NCBI GenBank assembly: GCA_009829735.1
Contig: CM020619.1
Coordinates: forward strand, 15,939,816-16,003,815
Source: Pyropia yezoensis
Taxonomy: Eukaryota; Rhodophyta; Bangiophyceae; Bangiales; Bangiaceae
Length of the DNA: 64,000 nucleotides
Direction: 5' to 3'
Shown: one piece after another, positions 1-11,364 of the stretch
Layout: each line of letters starts with the position of its first letter
Position numbering within the stretch: position 1 is the stretch's first letter
Made by a program: the position numbers and the translations under genes
Notes under the pieces: model-generated
The model's database searches: none
What the model saw: the letters and a program-made list of their open reading frames with translations, nothing else
Told to the model about the DNA's origin: nothing

Positions 1-952
1 GACGTATGGCAAGCAATTCGCCCGGGCAATGCGCATCGTCACTAAACGCCCTTTTTGCATCAGTGGACAATTCTCGAGCCGCTTCGTTCCGCCATCAGGC
101 CAGTGTTTCGTTCAAGTCCCGATAGGCGCTGGGATACATATCAGTCGACAAGCCCGATAGGGAGACCGCTCACGAGACTCCTTACAAACACATTTCAGCA
201 ACCAATGAGGTGGACTGAGGGACGCGTATCACACAGGCCGCCAGACCATACCAAACGCCCATCTCTTGACATGGATCCTCGGACCGTCACTCGATAGACA
301 TCATGGACGCATCTCCTGACACGCATCCCAAGTGTATCCCAGGACAGGCTGTTTTTTCTGCCCGCCGGCAGGGACCGTACGGGGGCTCCTACGGCTCCTG
401 GACGGCGCTTCACGACGCGCGTGACGGGTATTTTATAATGGTGTGCATACCAAGCAGTCACATGAGCGCAGGCACGTCATATGACTGCGCACTGCGGACG
501 TCAAGAAGGGGACGTGCAAACAATAAAGCGTGCAAAGCAATAGCGCGCATGCAAGCCAGAAAGCGCCCTGAAACCAAGCATGACACCGGCCATGTAGATG
601 AGGAAGCAAGGCGGAGAGGAGCAGACGAGGACGTACACGCACAGCAGGCCCACGCAAACACAAAGCACCTCAGCTCGTGAGATGGGGTAGAAGCTCAGAG
701 AGAAAAGCACCACGCGCCGTACAGCATGAGAAGCAATGACACAAGGGAGCACACGACGGCACGCACACGCAAGAAGACCACAGAAGCAGCGTCTCTCGTG
801 ACTCGCAGACCCTCAGAGAGTCGGGCCAAGTTTGCCCGTTCAACCCAAAGCATGAAAAATGCATGATGAAGCGCCACTCGTGACGCCCACAGACCAACAG
901 AGGTTGGGGCTAAATACGCCCACAGACGCACGCCATCAATGACTGCACTCCA
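1..952. other. No gene recognised
   Basis: Only short overlapping open frames of fewer than 130 codons occur on both strands, none with a recognisable domain. The stretch lies 3' of the minus-strand gene that ends at 953 and may include its 3' flank. Confidence 0.5.
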
Positions 953-2740
953 TCAGAAGAGCGGAGGCAAGTCGTTGGGGACGCCTTCGCGCTCGTCGGC
1001 GGCGACCGACACACCACCGCGGTCCTCCGGGGCGACCGCCGCGCCACTGCCGCTGTCGCCACCACCCCCGGCTGCGCCGTTCTCGGCCCCCTGCATGGCT
1101 TCCATGCCGACGTCGGAGTTAGAGGCGTCGTCCTCGTCATCTACGACACCGCGGTTGGGGTCATTCCCGTCCGTGATGATCAGGCAGTTGTGCAAGCCGT
1201 TGTCGCGCGGAAGGGCCGCGTCTGCGCGCGCCAACTCGCTCTCCCACTGCTCATAAATGGCGCCACGCAACCCCGACCGACGACGCGGGCGCAGCCCTGC
1301 CTTCGCTTCCAGCATGGAGCGGACAAAGCAACAGGCGAGCGCGAAGTGGCCCAGCAGGCAGCGGATAATGGGACGGCCGCCCACCGCAGCCGGCTCAGTA
1401 ATCATCTCGTCGCCGCCCCCACAAAAGCGAAGCATGTCCGCAGTCCCTGCCACCAAGCTGGGCAAGCCCATCTCGGATGCCATGTAAGCACCGTTGTCAA
1501 ACCACAGCTTGCACAGGTCGCCGTTCAGCTCAGCACGAGAGAGCCCGACGCCCAGAAGGAAGGCACTGCACACTAAATCCTTCAGGGACTGCGTCAGATG
1601 CGGCTTAGTCCGCAGGACCGGGACACAGGCGCGCATCCCGGCAAGGACGCTGGCGTTGCGTCGAGTAGGCAGGTGGACGGTGCTCAGCAGCCAGTCCTTT
1701 GCCCCTGCACGGTTGACGCGGCGCGTCGTCATGATAATCTTGATGACCTGGTCCCACGTCCGGTTGGTGCTGTTGTACACCTCGGCGCTGCGAGTGGCGC
1801 TGATAATGCGCTTCTTCTCATCCTCGCGGAAGGCCATTTTGAGGGTTGATATGGCCGTCAGCGTCTGATCCGCCGCACTAGACGGGGAGGAGACGCGACC
1901 ATCAGCCGCATTCGACATTTCCTCCAAGGCGCCCAGGACGTCCTTAAAGCCCACTGTGAACGTCGTCTCTATCGTGTGCACAGCCAGCGCTAAGCGCTCT
2001 TGGCTGCGACCAAGCACCTCAACCTTGACGACCACGTCGCGCACCGAGTCCACCAGGTCGTCAGCGCTCGTTGCGACTGCAATAAGCTGCACTCGCAGCG
2101 GCTGCAGGCCAGCGCCGACCACGTCAGACAGCGTAGATGCAGTTCCACGACGCGCATCAGAAGGAGCGCCAGCGGTGGCAGGACTGGGGGAGAGGGGAGG
2201 ACGGGCCGTGCTCACGCCCCCTGAAGGAGAAGAGGGGGGCGTATCCGACATCATCGGACGGACGATAATTGGGCGTGCCGCCCCACCAGAAACTTGGCGC
2301 AGCATCTGGCATCCACCAGCACGAGCCGAGCCCCCAGCAGGGCTACACGGCGCCTCTTCGGAATCCTGGGAAGAGCGCGCTTGCGAGGACACGCCCGGCT
2401 CCGCGCCGTTCGCCGCCGGCGCCTCCGGGACAACTTCAGTGCTGCCACTTGTGCTAGGGGTGGGCGGCGTGCTCATGGGAGAAGCAGGGGCAGGCATTCC
2501 AAAGCCTGTGTCCGCAGGAGAAGGAGGTACAGCATGCATACCAGCCGTGTTTGCGGGAGCGTGGGCAGGAACGGCGGCAGCAGAGGCCGTTCCAGAACCG
2601 GGAGCAAGCAGAGAAGGCGCGACAGGAGCTCCGCGAGGAGGAGACCTAGGGCTGCCATCCCGCGGTGACGCGCGGCGACGCTGCGCAGCACTCGCCTTCG
2701 GGCGCGCCGGATTGGCAGGGCGCTTGGGAGCGCGAGGCAT
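953..2740 (-). CDS. Unrecognised protein with disordered N-terminal half
   Basis: This 595-codon frame starts at the ATG at 2740-2738 (MPRAPKRP). The frame is open for a further 73 codons upstream, but that part does not look protein-like, so the internal ATG was chosen. The N-terminal 220 residues or so are rich in Pro, Ala and Ser and basic at the start. A segment rich in heptad-like hydrophobics follows, around the residues LRVQLIAVAT to VLGALEEM. The second half has ordinary globular composition with several Cys and Trp. The C-terminal 70 residues are acidic and Gly-rich. No known family was recognised. It could be a host gene or belong to a mobile element. The frame is clean and the composition coherent, so it is probably real. 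Confidence 0.55.
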   Translation of the reverse strand: MPRAPKRPANPARPKASAAQRRRASPRDGSPRSPPRGAPVAPSLLAPGSGTASAAAVPAHAPANTAGMHAVPPSPADTGFGMPAPASPMSTPPTPSTSGSTEVVPEAPAANGAEPGVSSQARSSQDSEEAPCSPAGGSARAGGCQMLRQVSGGAARPIIVRPMMSDTPPSSPSGGVSTARPPLSPSPATAGAPSDARRGTASTLSDVVGAGLQPLRVQLIAVATSADDLVDSVRDVVVKVEVLGRSQERLALAVHTIETTFTVGFKDVLGALEEMSNAADGRVSSPSSAADQTLTAISTLKMAFREDEKKRIISATRSAEVYNSTNRTWDQVIKIIMTTRRVNRAGAKDWLLSTVHLPTRRNASVLAGMRACVPVLRTKPHLTQSLKDLVCSAFLLGVGLSRAELNGDLCKLWFDNGAYMASEMGLPSLVAGTADMLRFCGGGDEMITEPAAVGGRPIIRCLLGHFALACCFVRSMLEAKAGLRPRRRSGLRGAIYEQWESELARADAALPRDNGLHNCLIITDGNDPNRGVVDDEDDASNSDVGMEAMQGAENGAAGGGGDSGSGAAVAPEDRGGVSVAADEREGVPNDLPPLF

Positions 2741-4181
2741 GCCTGGGGAGGACGTACGACGTGACAAGCAGGCAAGACCAGACGAGCCAAGAAGTGCAGA
2801 TCGTTCGTGGACGAAGAAGGGGACATGGAAAGACAAAGTCAGAACCATGCGGAGGCGGCAATCATGGGACACAGTGCAGCTCAGTTGCCCGATGCTCCAA
2901 TCCCGCAAAAAAGTCATCTTCATGCTCTCAATCCTCAGAATGAATGCGCATACCTGCAACCGCGATGGCGCTGCACAAAGACTGGAGAAGAGTACACAAC
3001 GTGGTTAGTGCTGTGAGAGAGGAGCTTGGTTGTTGACGAGAGAGGTTGCGAGTTGCCGCAGCGTGGATGCGCTTGCAAAGAGTCTCCTGCTGGCCTTCTT
3101 ATAGGCCGGTGTGTGCACCCCCAGAGCTCGCATGGCGCAGCAAGAGGCTCTGCGCCAGCAGCCCCACAGCAAGCAACCAAGCTCCTTTGCGCACGCTGTC
3201 CGCCTCTGCACGACAGGGGTGCCACCGCGCAACCTGTGGCGGCCAGTCGAGGGAGAGAATCATCTGGAGAGCGACAGCCACGAGCACGGCGCTGCACACA
3301 TGGACGAGGGCCCTGTCGCTGAGTGGGTGTAGCGTCAGTGGCAGCCAGGAGACGGCACGGAAGTTTGCGAAAAAGAACCTCGACGGCTCGTCGCCGCACA
3401 GCCTCTCATCACACGGCCTCTCATCGACAGCCTCTCATCACGTGCCCCTCAGTGAAGTTCTCTCGAGCGCAAGCACACAAGACGGTTGCTCTCGCGTTCG
3501 AGATGACTCGAATACGGCACGGACAACAGCAAAATGACAACCGGTGCCCATCATGGCAGAAGCACAGAAGCCCGGGAGAGAGCCCCGGACCGCCGTGCGC
3601 TGCTGTCCGCATTGAGGGCGCCTGCAGCTTGGCGCTCGTAGAGAAGCAAGGACCGTTGGGGAGGTTGCCGCAGGTAGAGGTCGGTCGCGACTCGGCTGCA
3701 GGACCATCAGGCGCACAGCACGCCCGCGGTTTTGACCAGCGACTTGGCCGGTGCGGGCGTGGTTGCTCCCCACGTGGTGAGCAGCGCGCTCGCTGGCCCC
3801 GCACGAGAAGCGAGCAGTGCGTAAAGGCCAAGACAGCGCATCGATCGAGCGCACCTCACGATGCCCGATCGAAATGAGCGCCGAAATGATGTTGACAAAT
3901 GCACAGGGCGAGGGCCTGACAGACCCATAGCCAGGCCTCGATTGGTGCGGAAAGGTAGTTACTGGCTTTCTGTGACGCACTTACGGCGGTTTTCGCCAAC
4001 ATGGACTCAGTCTGCCGACGATCGTTTTCGAATTCGGCGACAGGAGTTGTTAGGAGCTCGATGGGAGTCGCAGGCGTGACAGCCAAGCTCATCGCGGAGC
4101 GTGGCAGGTCGCCGCACGATCACCGCAGTCGCGTGACGGCTCGAAGGCCGAGCTTGCCAGCTTTTGTTTTCCATGCATCTG
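2741..4181. other. Intergenic, no gene recognised
   Basis: This is the 5' flank of the minus-strand gene starting at 2740, up to the outer edge of the first LTR. Overlapping frames of 70-180 codons occur on both strands with no recognisable domain. The 3400-3450 stretch has short imperfect repeats of a ctctcatc motif. No target-site duplication matching the right side of the retroelement complex is visible next to 4182. Confidence 0.4.
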
Positions 4182-4544
4182 TGTAGCACAATAGGAATCC
4201 GTCGCACGTCCACTCTCAGGGAACACTCACCAAGGGGGATCGGCACCAACGTCACCGGGAGGCCAAGGTTGCTGTCCTTGGAGCGCAAGCCACGGGACCA
4301 AGATGGGAGCCCAAATGGGAGAGGTTTGTTGTTCTACCTTGGCCGGCGGTGGATTCACCGCCGGCCCCCTCGTTATAAACCCTCGGAGACACTACTAACT
4401 ACCCTCCACCCCAAGATGCAAGTCCCTCTGGTCATACGTAACTTATAGATACCGTGACCAGTACGGACTCTCAAATTGAAAGCCAGGGATTAGAAGGAGC
4501 CCCCCTAACATTAGGGTCACAATACGGCCAACCATATTGCTACA
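4182..4544 (-). repeat. LTR, 3' LTR of the long element
   Basis: 363 bp bounded by TGTAGCA...TGCTACA inverted ends. Two further copies lie at 14528 and 17557. It contains a perfect palindrome with 11-bp arms (4341-4351 and 4356-4366), followed by TATAAA on the plus strand at 4374-4379. No primer-binding site lies on its outer (left) side and a polypurine tract lies on its inner (right) side, so it is the 3' LTR of a minus-strand element. Confidence 0.9.
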
Positions 4545-4546
4545 TA

Positions 4547-4556
4547 TCCCCCCCTT
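4547..4556 (-). promoter_or_regulatory. Polypurine tract
   Basis: The minus strand reads AAGGGGGGGA, then TA, then the TG start of the LTR. This is the expected position and composition for the plus-strand primer of an LTR retrotransposon. Confidence 0.8.
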
Positions 4557-5132
4557 AGATTCGGCCCGTCCTCGGGTCGAGTTGCATTCGGGTTGCCGAA
4601 TGTAAGTAGGTCGCGTGACCGTTTACCAGTCGGGTGGGGCTTTGCGCCCTGTCGCGACAGACACCCCTTTTCGAGATTGTCTGAGGGGGGTGCCCCCCTT
4701 TGAGTGGTACACACACGATTCGTTTTCCGGACCGTTAAATTCCCGATGCGGGTTTTCGTTCACGACCCCCCTTTCCGAGCGGTGGTGCAAGCGGATCCGC
4801 CACCAGGTGTCTGGTGGTGGGAGGGCCCCTCTCGTGTGGACGATTGAGTGGAGGGCGGGGGCTGCCCGCGTTAAGTGGGGGCGGTTGGGGGTGACCCCCC
4901 TTGCTTGCCCCGTGTGGGGGGGGCGTGGCTCCGGTCCAGGTGCCTGGGTGGAGCGCCCTCGTAGCTCGGCTGGCGTGGGTCGTCCCGCGCTGCCGTATCG
5001 CTCGTGCTGAGCTGTGTGGTTATAAGCGCGGTTGCCCGCGCTTCCCTGGCTCGTCCGCGCGAGCGTTCCTTGTACCGGGTCGAGCCGGCCTCGGCTTTTC
5101 TGACGGGGTGCCCCTGCTACCCTGGTTTCACC

Positions 5133-7502
5133 ATGTCGGACCCCCAGGTACCCGGGGGCGAGGACGACCTCCTGCTTGAGGAGGAGGAAGAGGTGATGGT
5201 GGACGACGTTCCCGTCTCTGCCACGGCCGCCGAGTGCTTCCTAGCGAGCTCGTCGGAGGACGAGGACGACCGGGTGACGGTTCGTGTGGCCCCGGAAGGC
5301 GCGCCGGGCGGGTTGTCGTCCGTGTGTAGCGGCATGACGGCTCCGTCGGGTGGCGGACAACCGCGTGTAGCGGCTGCCTCTACCCCTACTCCTCCGGCGG
5401 CCCGGATGGCTCCTGTCGCCGGTGCCGGCGCGGCTCTACCTCAAGACGGCGTCGCCGGCGTGTCGGATGGTAGTGGCGGCCCCCCGGCCGGGACGGCGGG
5501 TCAGGACGGCGCGGGCGCCCGCCCGGTTGGTGTATCCGCGGCGGCGGGTAACGGGTCTACCCCTGCTGCCCCCGTGGTACCCTCGTCGGGCCCGGGTGGC
5601 GGCGATGCTCTGCCCGCGGTGCCGCGGACGCGTGATGGTCAAGAGTTATCTACCCCGATGGCAGTAGATTCCGGGAGCTACTCCGGGCGGGCGCCCGCCC
5701 TTCTTCTTCCTCCTCGGCCTCGTGCACCTTCGGCGCCGGCCCATCTGCCGGTAGGGCATCTCCCGGCGCCCCCGATTCTTCCTGGTCCTGCCCGGGTTGC
5801 CCCGTTGGGTGGCGGCGTCGCCGTGGCGGCGGGTCAACCCGCCATGTCGATGTCCGACTTGGTGGCTCGGGTTCGAGGCATGACTGTGCAAGAGTCAATG
5901 GAGTCCGATGGGCGGATGCGGGTGGACTTCCACCACTCGTGTCTCTCTGGAGGGACTTCCCGCCGCGTCAGGGTGGACCCGAGTTGGGAGCGGGAGTTGG
6001 TGCGGCTGGTCAACCAGCCGAACGCGGTGCGGGTGGAACACCATTGGATCCTGAGTCAGCCGGACGACCGGCATGCGCAGCTCTGGCGCACCCGGGTGGG
6101 ACGGGGTGAGGTCTACCTCGACCCCGCCTTTGGGGTATGCGACCTGATTGCCCCCGCGTTGCCGCGGGAGGTTGACTACCCGGCTAGTGCTCGGGGGATT
6201 GCGGCGGCGGCGGAGTCGGTTGCGTTTGGGGAGACGGTGGGCGATACTGGTCGGTATCCCGACTTTGATTATTACCCGGGGGTATCCCCGTATCTGTCGT
6301 TGACGGCTCCCTACCCGCCTATGGCGGGTTTGAAGTCGGCGTCGAGCTGGCGACGTAACCGTGGTGTCATGGCGGATGCGTTCCGCACCGATATAACGTG
6401 TGCGTTGCAGACCGGCAACGGTCGTGCGCCGGTATACACTCCCGTGCGCCCGCCTCTGTGGCAGGAGGGGTGGGAACCCGCCCCTGCTTTCCGATTTGAC
6501 ACCGGCTCCTGTCTCCGATACTTCGGGAGTGCGTTGGCCTCCCGGCCGGTCCACCCGTTGCAGGGTACCTTCACACTTGAGGTTACCCTCGGGCAGGCTT
6601 CCTCCTTCTTGCTGTCCGTCCGCCGGCAGGGGCGCCTGTTTCATCTTCCGACGGGTGTCCGTCGGCACATCGCGCAGTTGGGCGTGGACCTGATAGCCGC
6701 CAAGACCGGGTTGGCCCGGGAGTTCGAGGCCCTGCTGGCTGTTCACGATGCCGTGAACTGGGCTGGGGTGTTGGCCCTTCCCCCGTACCGGGACCCGCAG
6801 GCTGGGGCTTCCCCCTTGCCTCGTCACTCGTTGCGTATCCGGCGTACTCAGCCGGGTGAGCCCAATTGCCATGGGTGGGCGTCCACCGAGGCTGTTGCTG
6901 ACCTGGGTATTCCCATGGTGATCCATGACCCTCTTCAGGTCCTTGCCCCGTGGTTCGGTAACCGGATACCGGCGGCGGTTGGCCGTCGTCCCCGAGAGTA
7001 GGGCTCTGCGGGTGGGGAGCGTGAGGTGTCCCGTCGTCGGGCGGAGCCCCGCCAGGGTTACGGTGGAGCCCCTTCGGTGGGGTCCTACCGGGCCTCATAT
7101 CAGGCGCCACCGGCTCCGGTGGTGGCCGTGTCGGCTCCTGTGGCTCCTCAGGCTGCGCCAGTGTCACCTCCCGCCCCTGTCATGCATGACGGGGGTCCCC
7201 ATTTCTGGTATGAGGGCGTTGACGCCCTTGTTGCCCGCGCAATGCGGAAGGGTCTCTCTGTTAGCTGGGGGGATATCCCCCCAGGTGCTGCGCTGGTTGG
7301 GTCAGCGCGTTCCTTCGATGGTGTGCTTGACCGCCTCCAGACAGCTCTGGAGGACGTGGAGGCTGGCCGCAGCACCCTCGTCCAGCTATGCACCGAGGTA
7401 ACTCGGGTGATTGACCGTCGTGAGATTGCCGACCGGTGGAGCACGGAGGTATACGCGCTTACGCGTGAGTGGCCTCCCTCGGGCAGTGGGTCTACCCACT
7501 GA
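5133..7502 (+). CDS. Antisense accessory gene inside the retrotransposon
   Basis: Lies between integrase and the 3' LTR on the strand opposite gag-pol, so it converges with pol. The start is the ATG at 5133 (MSDPQVPGG). A TTATAAG box lies at about 5020, and the LTR at 4374 also carries a plus-strand TATAAA. The first part, 622 codons, has an acidic N-terminus, a long Ala/Pro/Gly-rich region and a globular C-terminal half of about 350 residues with many aromatics (for example DFDYYPGVSPYLSLTAPYPP). It ends at TAG, 6999-7001. The same frame stays open for another 166 codons to the TGA at 7500-7502, and that part also looks protein-like (SFDGVLDRLQTALEDVEAG). Either two products share one frame, or there is a readthrough or nonsense codon. 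No family was recognised. Antisense extra ORFs are known from some plant Ty3/gypsy elements. A role in RNA binding or regulation would be a guess. Confidence 0.65.
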
Positions 7503-7914
7503 GGAGTGCTATTGTTGGTGAGGGAGAGGGCCCCGGTAACCCTTATGGTGGCCCGGTAGTAGTGAGTATGAACTCATCCCCCGCTGGGGCGTTCGCATGA
7601 TACCAATGCCTGCCATTGGGGAGTACCCCGTTTGACTTAGTCATGGCTTGCCTCGGTTCTTTTCCGCCTCCCCCAACCCATCCTGGTTGGTTAATACTCA
7701 TGAAGGTCAACCTTCTTGGTCCGTCACTTACCTCCTGGCTGAAGGTTTACCTTGGTGTAAGCCTTAGGTTACTTTGAGATTATCGGAGTTAGTCATCTCC
7801 TTCAAGTAAACTTGTAAAAGTCAGTAGCTTACTTAGTTTGCCTAAGTCCGCTCCAACTTAGTGAACCTAAGTCTTGCCGAGTCCTTGTGACACCCTACTC
7901 AGGAGGTATAAGCC
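7503..7914. other. Gap between convergent genes in the retrotransposon
   Basis: About 410 bp, more AT-rich than its surroundings, separating the 3' ends of the antisense gene and of pol. It has repeated cttag/ctaag-type words (for example around 7760-7870) but no frame of note. It probably holds the 3' ends of both transcripts. Confidence 0.4.
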
Positions 7915-10900
7915 TCACCCCCCAACAGCCGAAGTCGGTGTCGGTTGGGTTGTTACAGTAGGCGTCGTCGCCTCATGTAAGGCATGAGTAGTTGGCGGGG
8001 TATATTCGCCGCCTGTTCCCAGGTGGGTGAGTCGTATCCGACCCACATGCTTGACGTACCAGGGTCCTGGTAGGTCCGGGTCGGTGTGTCCGACCACGCT
8101 ATCTACTTGGTATGGAATCCCATCCGGTCCCACCGGGTCATCTGACCGGTGGGTTGTAAGAGCTTCATGTAGCAACCCAGCCGGTACCGGCTGAGGCTGT
8201 TCCGGCTTCGGAGCAGGTGTTACATCGTTGAGGTTGACGCGTTGTATCTCCGTATCGGAGTGCAGTATGACAGAGTGATCATCTCTGTGTAAGATCTGGT
8301 ACGGTCCCTTGACCGGTTACATAAGCTTGTTCCCTCGGAACTTCTGGTGTCTGATGTAGACCCAGTCACCTGTTACCAGGGTTGCGTTGCGCACCCGTAA
8401 CCGGGCGTCAAAGTTCTTCTTGTATCGAAGTTGTGTACGGTCAAGGGCACCCTTGAGCTTGGGTATCATCCACGATAGCTTGGCCAACCAAGCTAAGTGG
8501 ATCCGTTCGGCCGGTCGGCCCTTCGGTATATCATACCGAGTGCATCTGCCCGGTGGCAGCGTCAGGTTACCGACGCCCATCGGCATGACCCATTCCAGGG
8601 GGGCAATGGTGGTACTCCGGTGGGGCCTGGCATTGTATGCCAGGGTCAAGACGGACAGAAGCCTGTCCCACGTCTTCGTGTGTTCCGCCACATGGCATTG
8701 GAGCATCTTGACGATGGTGCGGTTGAACCGCTCCACTTGCCCGTTGGATTGCGGGTGGTAGTCGGATGCCCGACGGGGTTCGATACCGAACATGCCCAGG
8801 ACCTTAGTGCAGAATGCTGACGTAAGGTTTGCTCCGTTATCGGAGAGGAGTTGCTTCATTACTCCGTAAGCACTGATCCAGTGGTCAACCACTGCGTTCA
8901 TGATGGTGTAGGCCGTATCGTCCGGGATTGCTACTGCCCGTGACAGCTTAGAAAAGCGATCCGACATGACCAGGATGTACCTGTTCCCTTCTTCCGTTCC
9001 CGGAAGCGGTCCGAGTATGTCGATAGCGACTTGCTCGTTGGGTCCATCCGGGGGGAACAGTTTCATAGCGGATGCCCGCCTATGAAGACTTATGCGATTC
9101 CGTGCGCACGGGTGGCATCCCCGCACGTGGTCGATTACGTCGACGGCCATTGCTGGCCAGTAGAAGAACCTTCGCATTGCTGCGAACATGCGCGAACCCC
9201 CCGGATGTCCGGCTGTGGGGTTCTCGTGTTCTCGTTCCATGACGGCTTGCCGTAAGGACACGGGAACCACGACTTGATGTCGTCCATCGGCGGGTGCCCG
9301 CCGGTATATGAGTCCGTCTTCATTCTCGGAGAAGATGCCAGCCGTACCGGCCAGGAGGTTAGCGCGATGGCGTCTACAGTCGTCGTCATTGGCTTGTGCC
9401 TCGCGGAAGTTCGCGAGAGTCAGTGGGCATGCTCGGTGTGCCATGGTATGGTCAACCATACCTTGGGTGGCGTTACCCACCATGCAGACCGGTACCACCG
9501 GGATGTCCTCGTCCACCGGGCGGGTATCCCCGCTCGGGGTGTCGAGTCGAGACAGCGCGTCTCCGCGGTGGTGGGTTGACCCAGCCTTATACACGGTGCG
9601 GTAGTCGTGCTCGGCCATCTTCAGCCTCCATCGGGCTAGCCTCCCATGGCTATCGGAATCCTTGTCACCAAGGTTGAGGAGCCATCGTAGGGGTTCGTGG
9701 TCGGACCTCACGATGAACCTAGAGCCCTCCAGGTATGGGCGGAGCAGTTGCACTGCCCATATGACCCCGAGGCACTCCCGCTCGGTGGCACTATAGTTAC
9801 GCTCAGCCGGGTTGAGTGTCCGGCTGAAGTACCCCACCGGACGTAGGTCCGGGATAACGTTATCGGAACCGATCAACGTCTCTCCCTGTAGCAGGGTGCA
9901 TCCCACTTGGGTGTCGCACGCATCGACATCGATGACGAAGGTACCCCGTCTGTGCGGTAACGCAAGGACGGGTGGGGATAGTAGGGCTCGCTTCAGCGAC
10001 TCGAATGCCTCCTCTTCGTTAGGCGAAGGGGGTTGGAGTACCTTGGGCAAGGTACTGCTCGTAAGAACCGTTAACGGTTTAGCTATCCGAGCGAAGTCCT
10101 TGACGAACCGTCGGTATACGTTGCACGTTCCCAGGAAGCTCTTGAGCTGTGTCTGGGTGTTAGGGAACCGGGCATCCCTGAGTGCCCGGGTATTGGCTTC
10201 GAGTACCCCTAGTTTACCAGGGGTTATCTGGTGGCCCAGATACTCGACCGTCTGTTGGAAGAAGGCGCACTTCTTCAGACGCAGGGTTACCCCGGCGTTC
10301 CGCAAGAGGGTGAGTACCTCGTCAACATGTTGCACATGGTCATCCATGTTACGCGAGAAGATGATGACGTCATCGAGGTACACTAGGCAGTTACGCCACT
10401 TCACCCCTAACAGTATAATGTCGATAGCCCGCTGGAATGTAGCGGGGGCGTTGGACAATCCGAAGGGCATCCTTAGGAACTCGTACACTCCACTGTGACA
10501 GACGAACGCCGTCTTGGGGATATCCTCGTCCGCCACTGGGATCTGCCAGTATCCGGCATTGCAGTCGATGGTGGTAAACACCGTAGCTTCCCCCAGGGAG
10601 TCGATGCATTCATCCATCCTTGGTAAAGGGTATGAGTCTTTCTTGGTAACCAAGTTGAGGCGTCGATAATCGATGCAAAACCGAGGGGTTTGATCCTTCT
10701 TCGGTACGATAACGACTGGGGCACCCCACTCCGACATCGAAGGTCGTATCACCTTCGCTTCGCTCATCCTCTTCACTTCTCCATCAACGATCTCTCGTTG
10801 CATAGGTCCCGCTCGGTGTGGTTGTGACCGGGCGGGTCGTGCGCCTGGTACCAGGTCTATACGATGTTGGGTTGCCCCAATGGTACCCAAGGCCCCGCCT

Positions 10901-11361
10901 GTCCACATGACGTCATGCTTTCTTAGCATCCGTCGTACCCCTTCGGCTACCGAAGTAGGAAGGTGGTCGAGGTCAGCCTCGGCCAGGGCCTTCAGTGCTT
11001 CTTGGTCCTTTGGCGGCATGTCCGCCGGAGCCGCCGATGGGTTAGGCTTCCCGTCATCGGGTTGCTGTCGCTCGGTGGTCTCGGCGGCCGCCAGCACCTC
11101 AAGTGGTTCCACTTGACCTTCCTTGTCAGGGGTAAGGATATCTCCTTCGTAGAGCTCGGCGATCCCGAGGATAGTTCCCTTCGGGAGGGTGACTGCCTTA
11201 CGGCGATAGTTCGCCATCACCAGGAGGGACGACCCTCCTGCTGGGAGGTCCATGAGACCGTTGGCCATGGTCAACCCATGGCGCTTGTACGTCCGCAGGT
11301 TGGAACGGACTCTGCAGATGCCTGCGAGGTCGCAGTTAACCGGGAGGACTGTCTCCGACAA
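7915..11361 (-). pseudogene. pol: Reverse transcriptase-RNase H-integrase (pol)
   Basis: The frame opens directly after the TAG that ends protease and runs 1,014 codons to a TAA at 8319-8317. RT has GYWQIPVAD and the catalytic YLDDVIIF (about 10380). RNase H has the DVDACD, ATERECLG and RSDHEPL blocks. Integrase has the HHCC zinc module (GHPGGSRMF...CHPCAR) and the DDE residues in VAIDILGP, LLSDNGA and NGQVERFN. The frame continues past the TAA with PVKGPYQILH and a segment like YQVDSVVGH...WYVKHVGR. The former is the usual integrase GPY/F motif and the latter resembles a chromodomain. The TAA is therefore a nonsense codon within a conserved domain, one base from CAA or AAA. Catalytic motifs of RT and IN are intact, so decay is recent or the stop is tolerated. 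Activity is doubtful. Confidence 0.9.
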
Positions 11362-11364
11362 CGG

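Noticed and set aside
1956..3008. 350-codon plus-strand frame
   Set aside because: Antisense to the gene at 953-2740 and explained by its GC-rich third positions.
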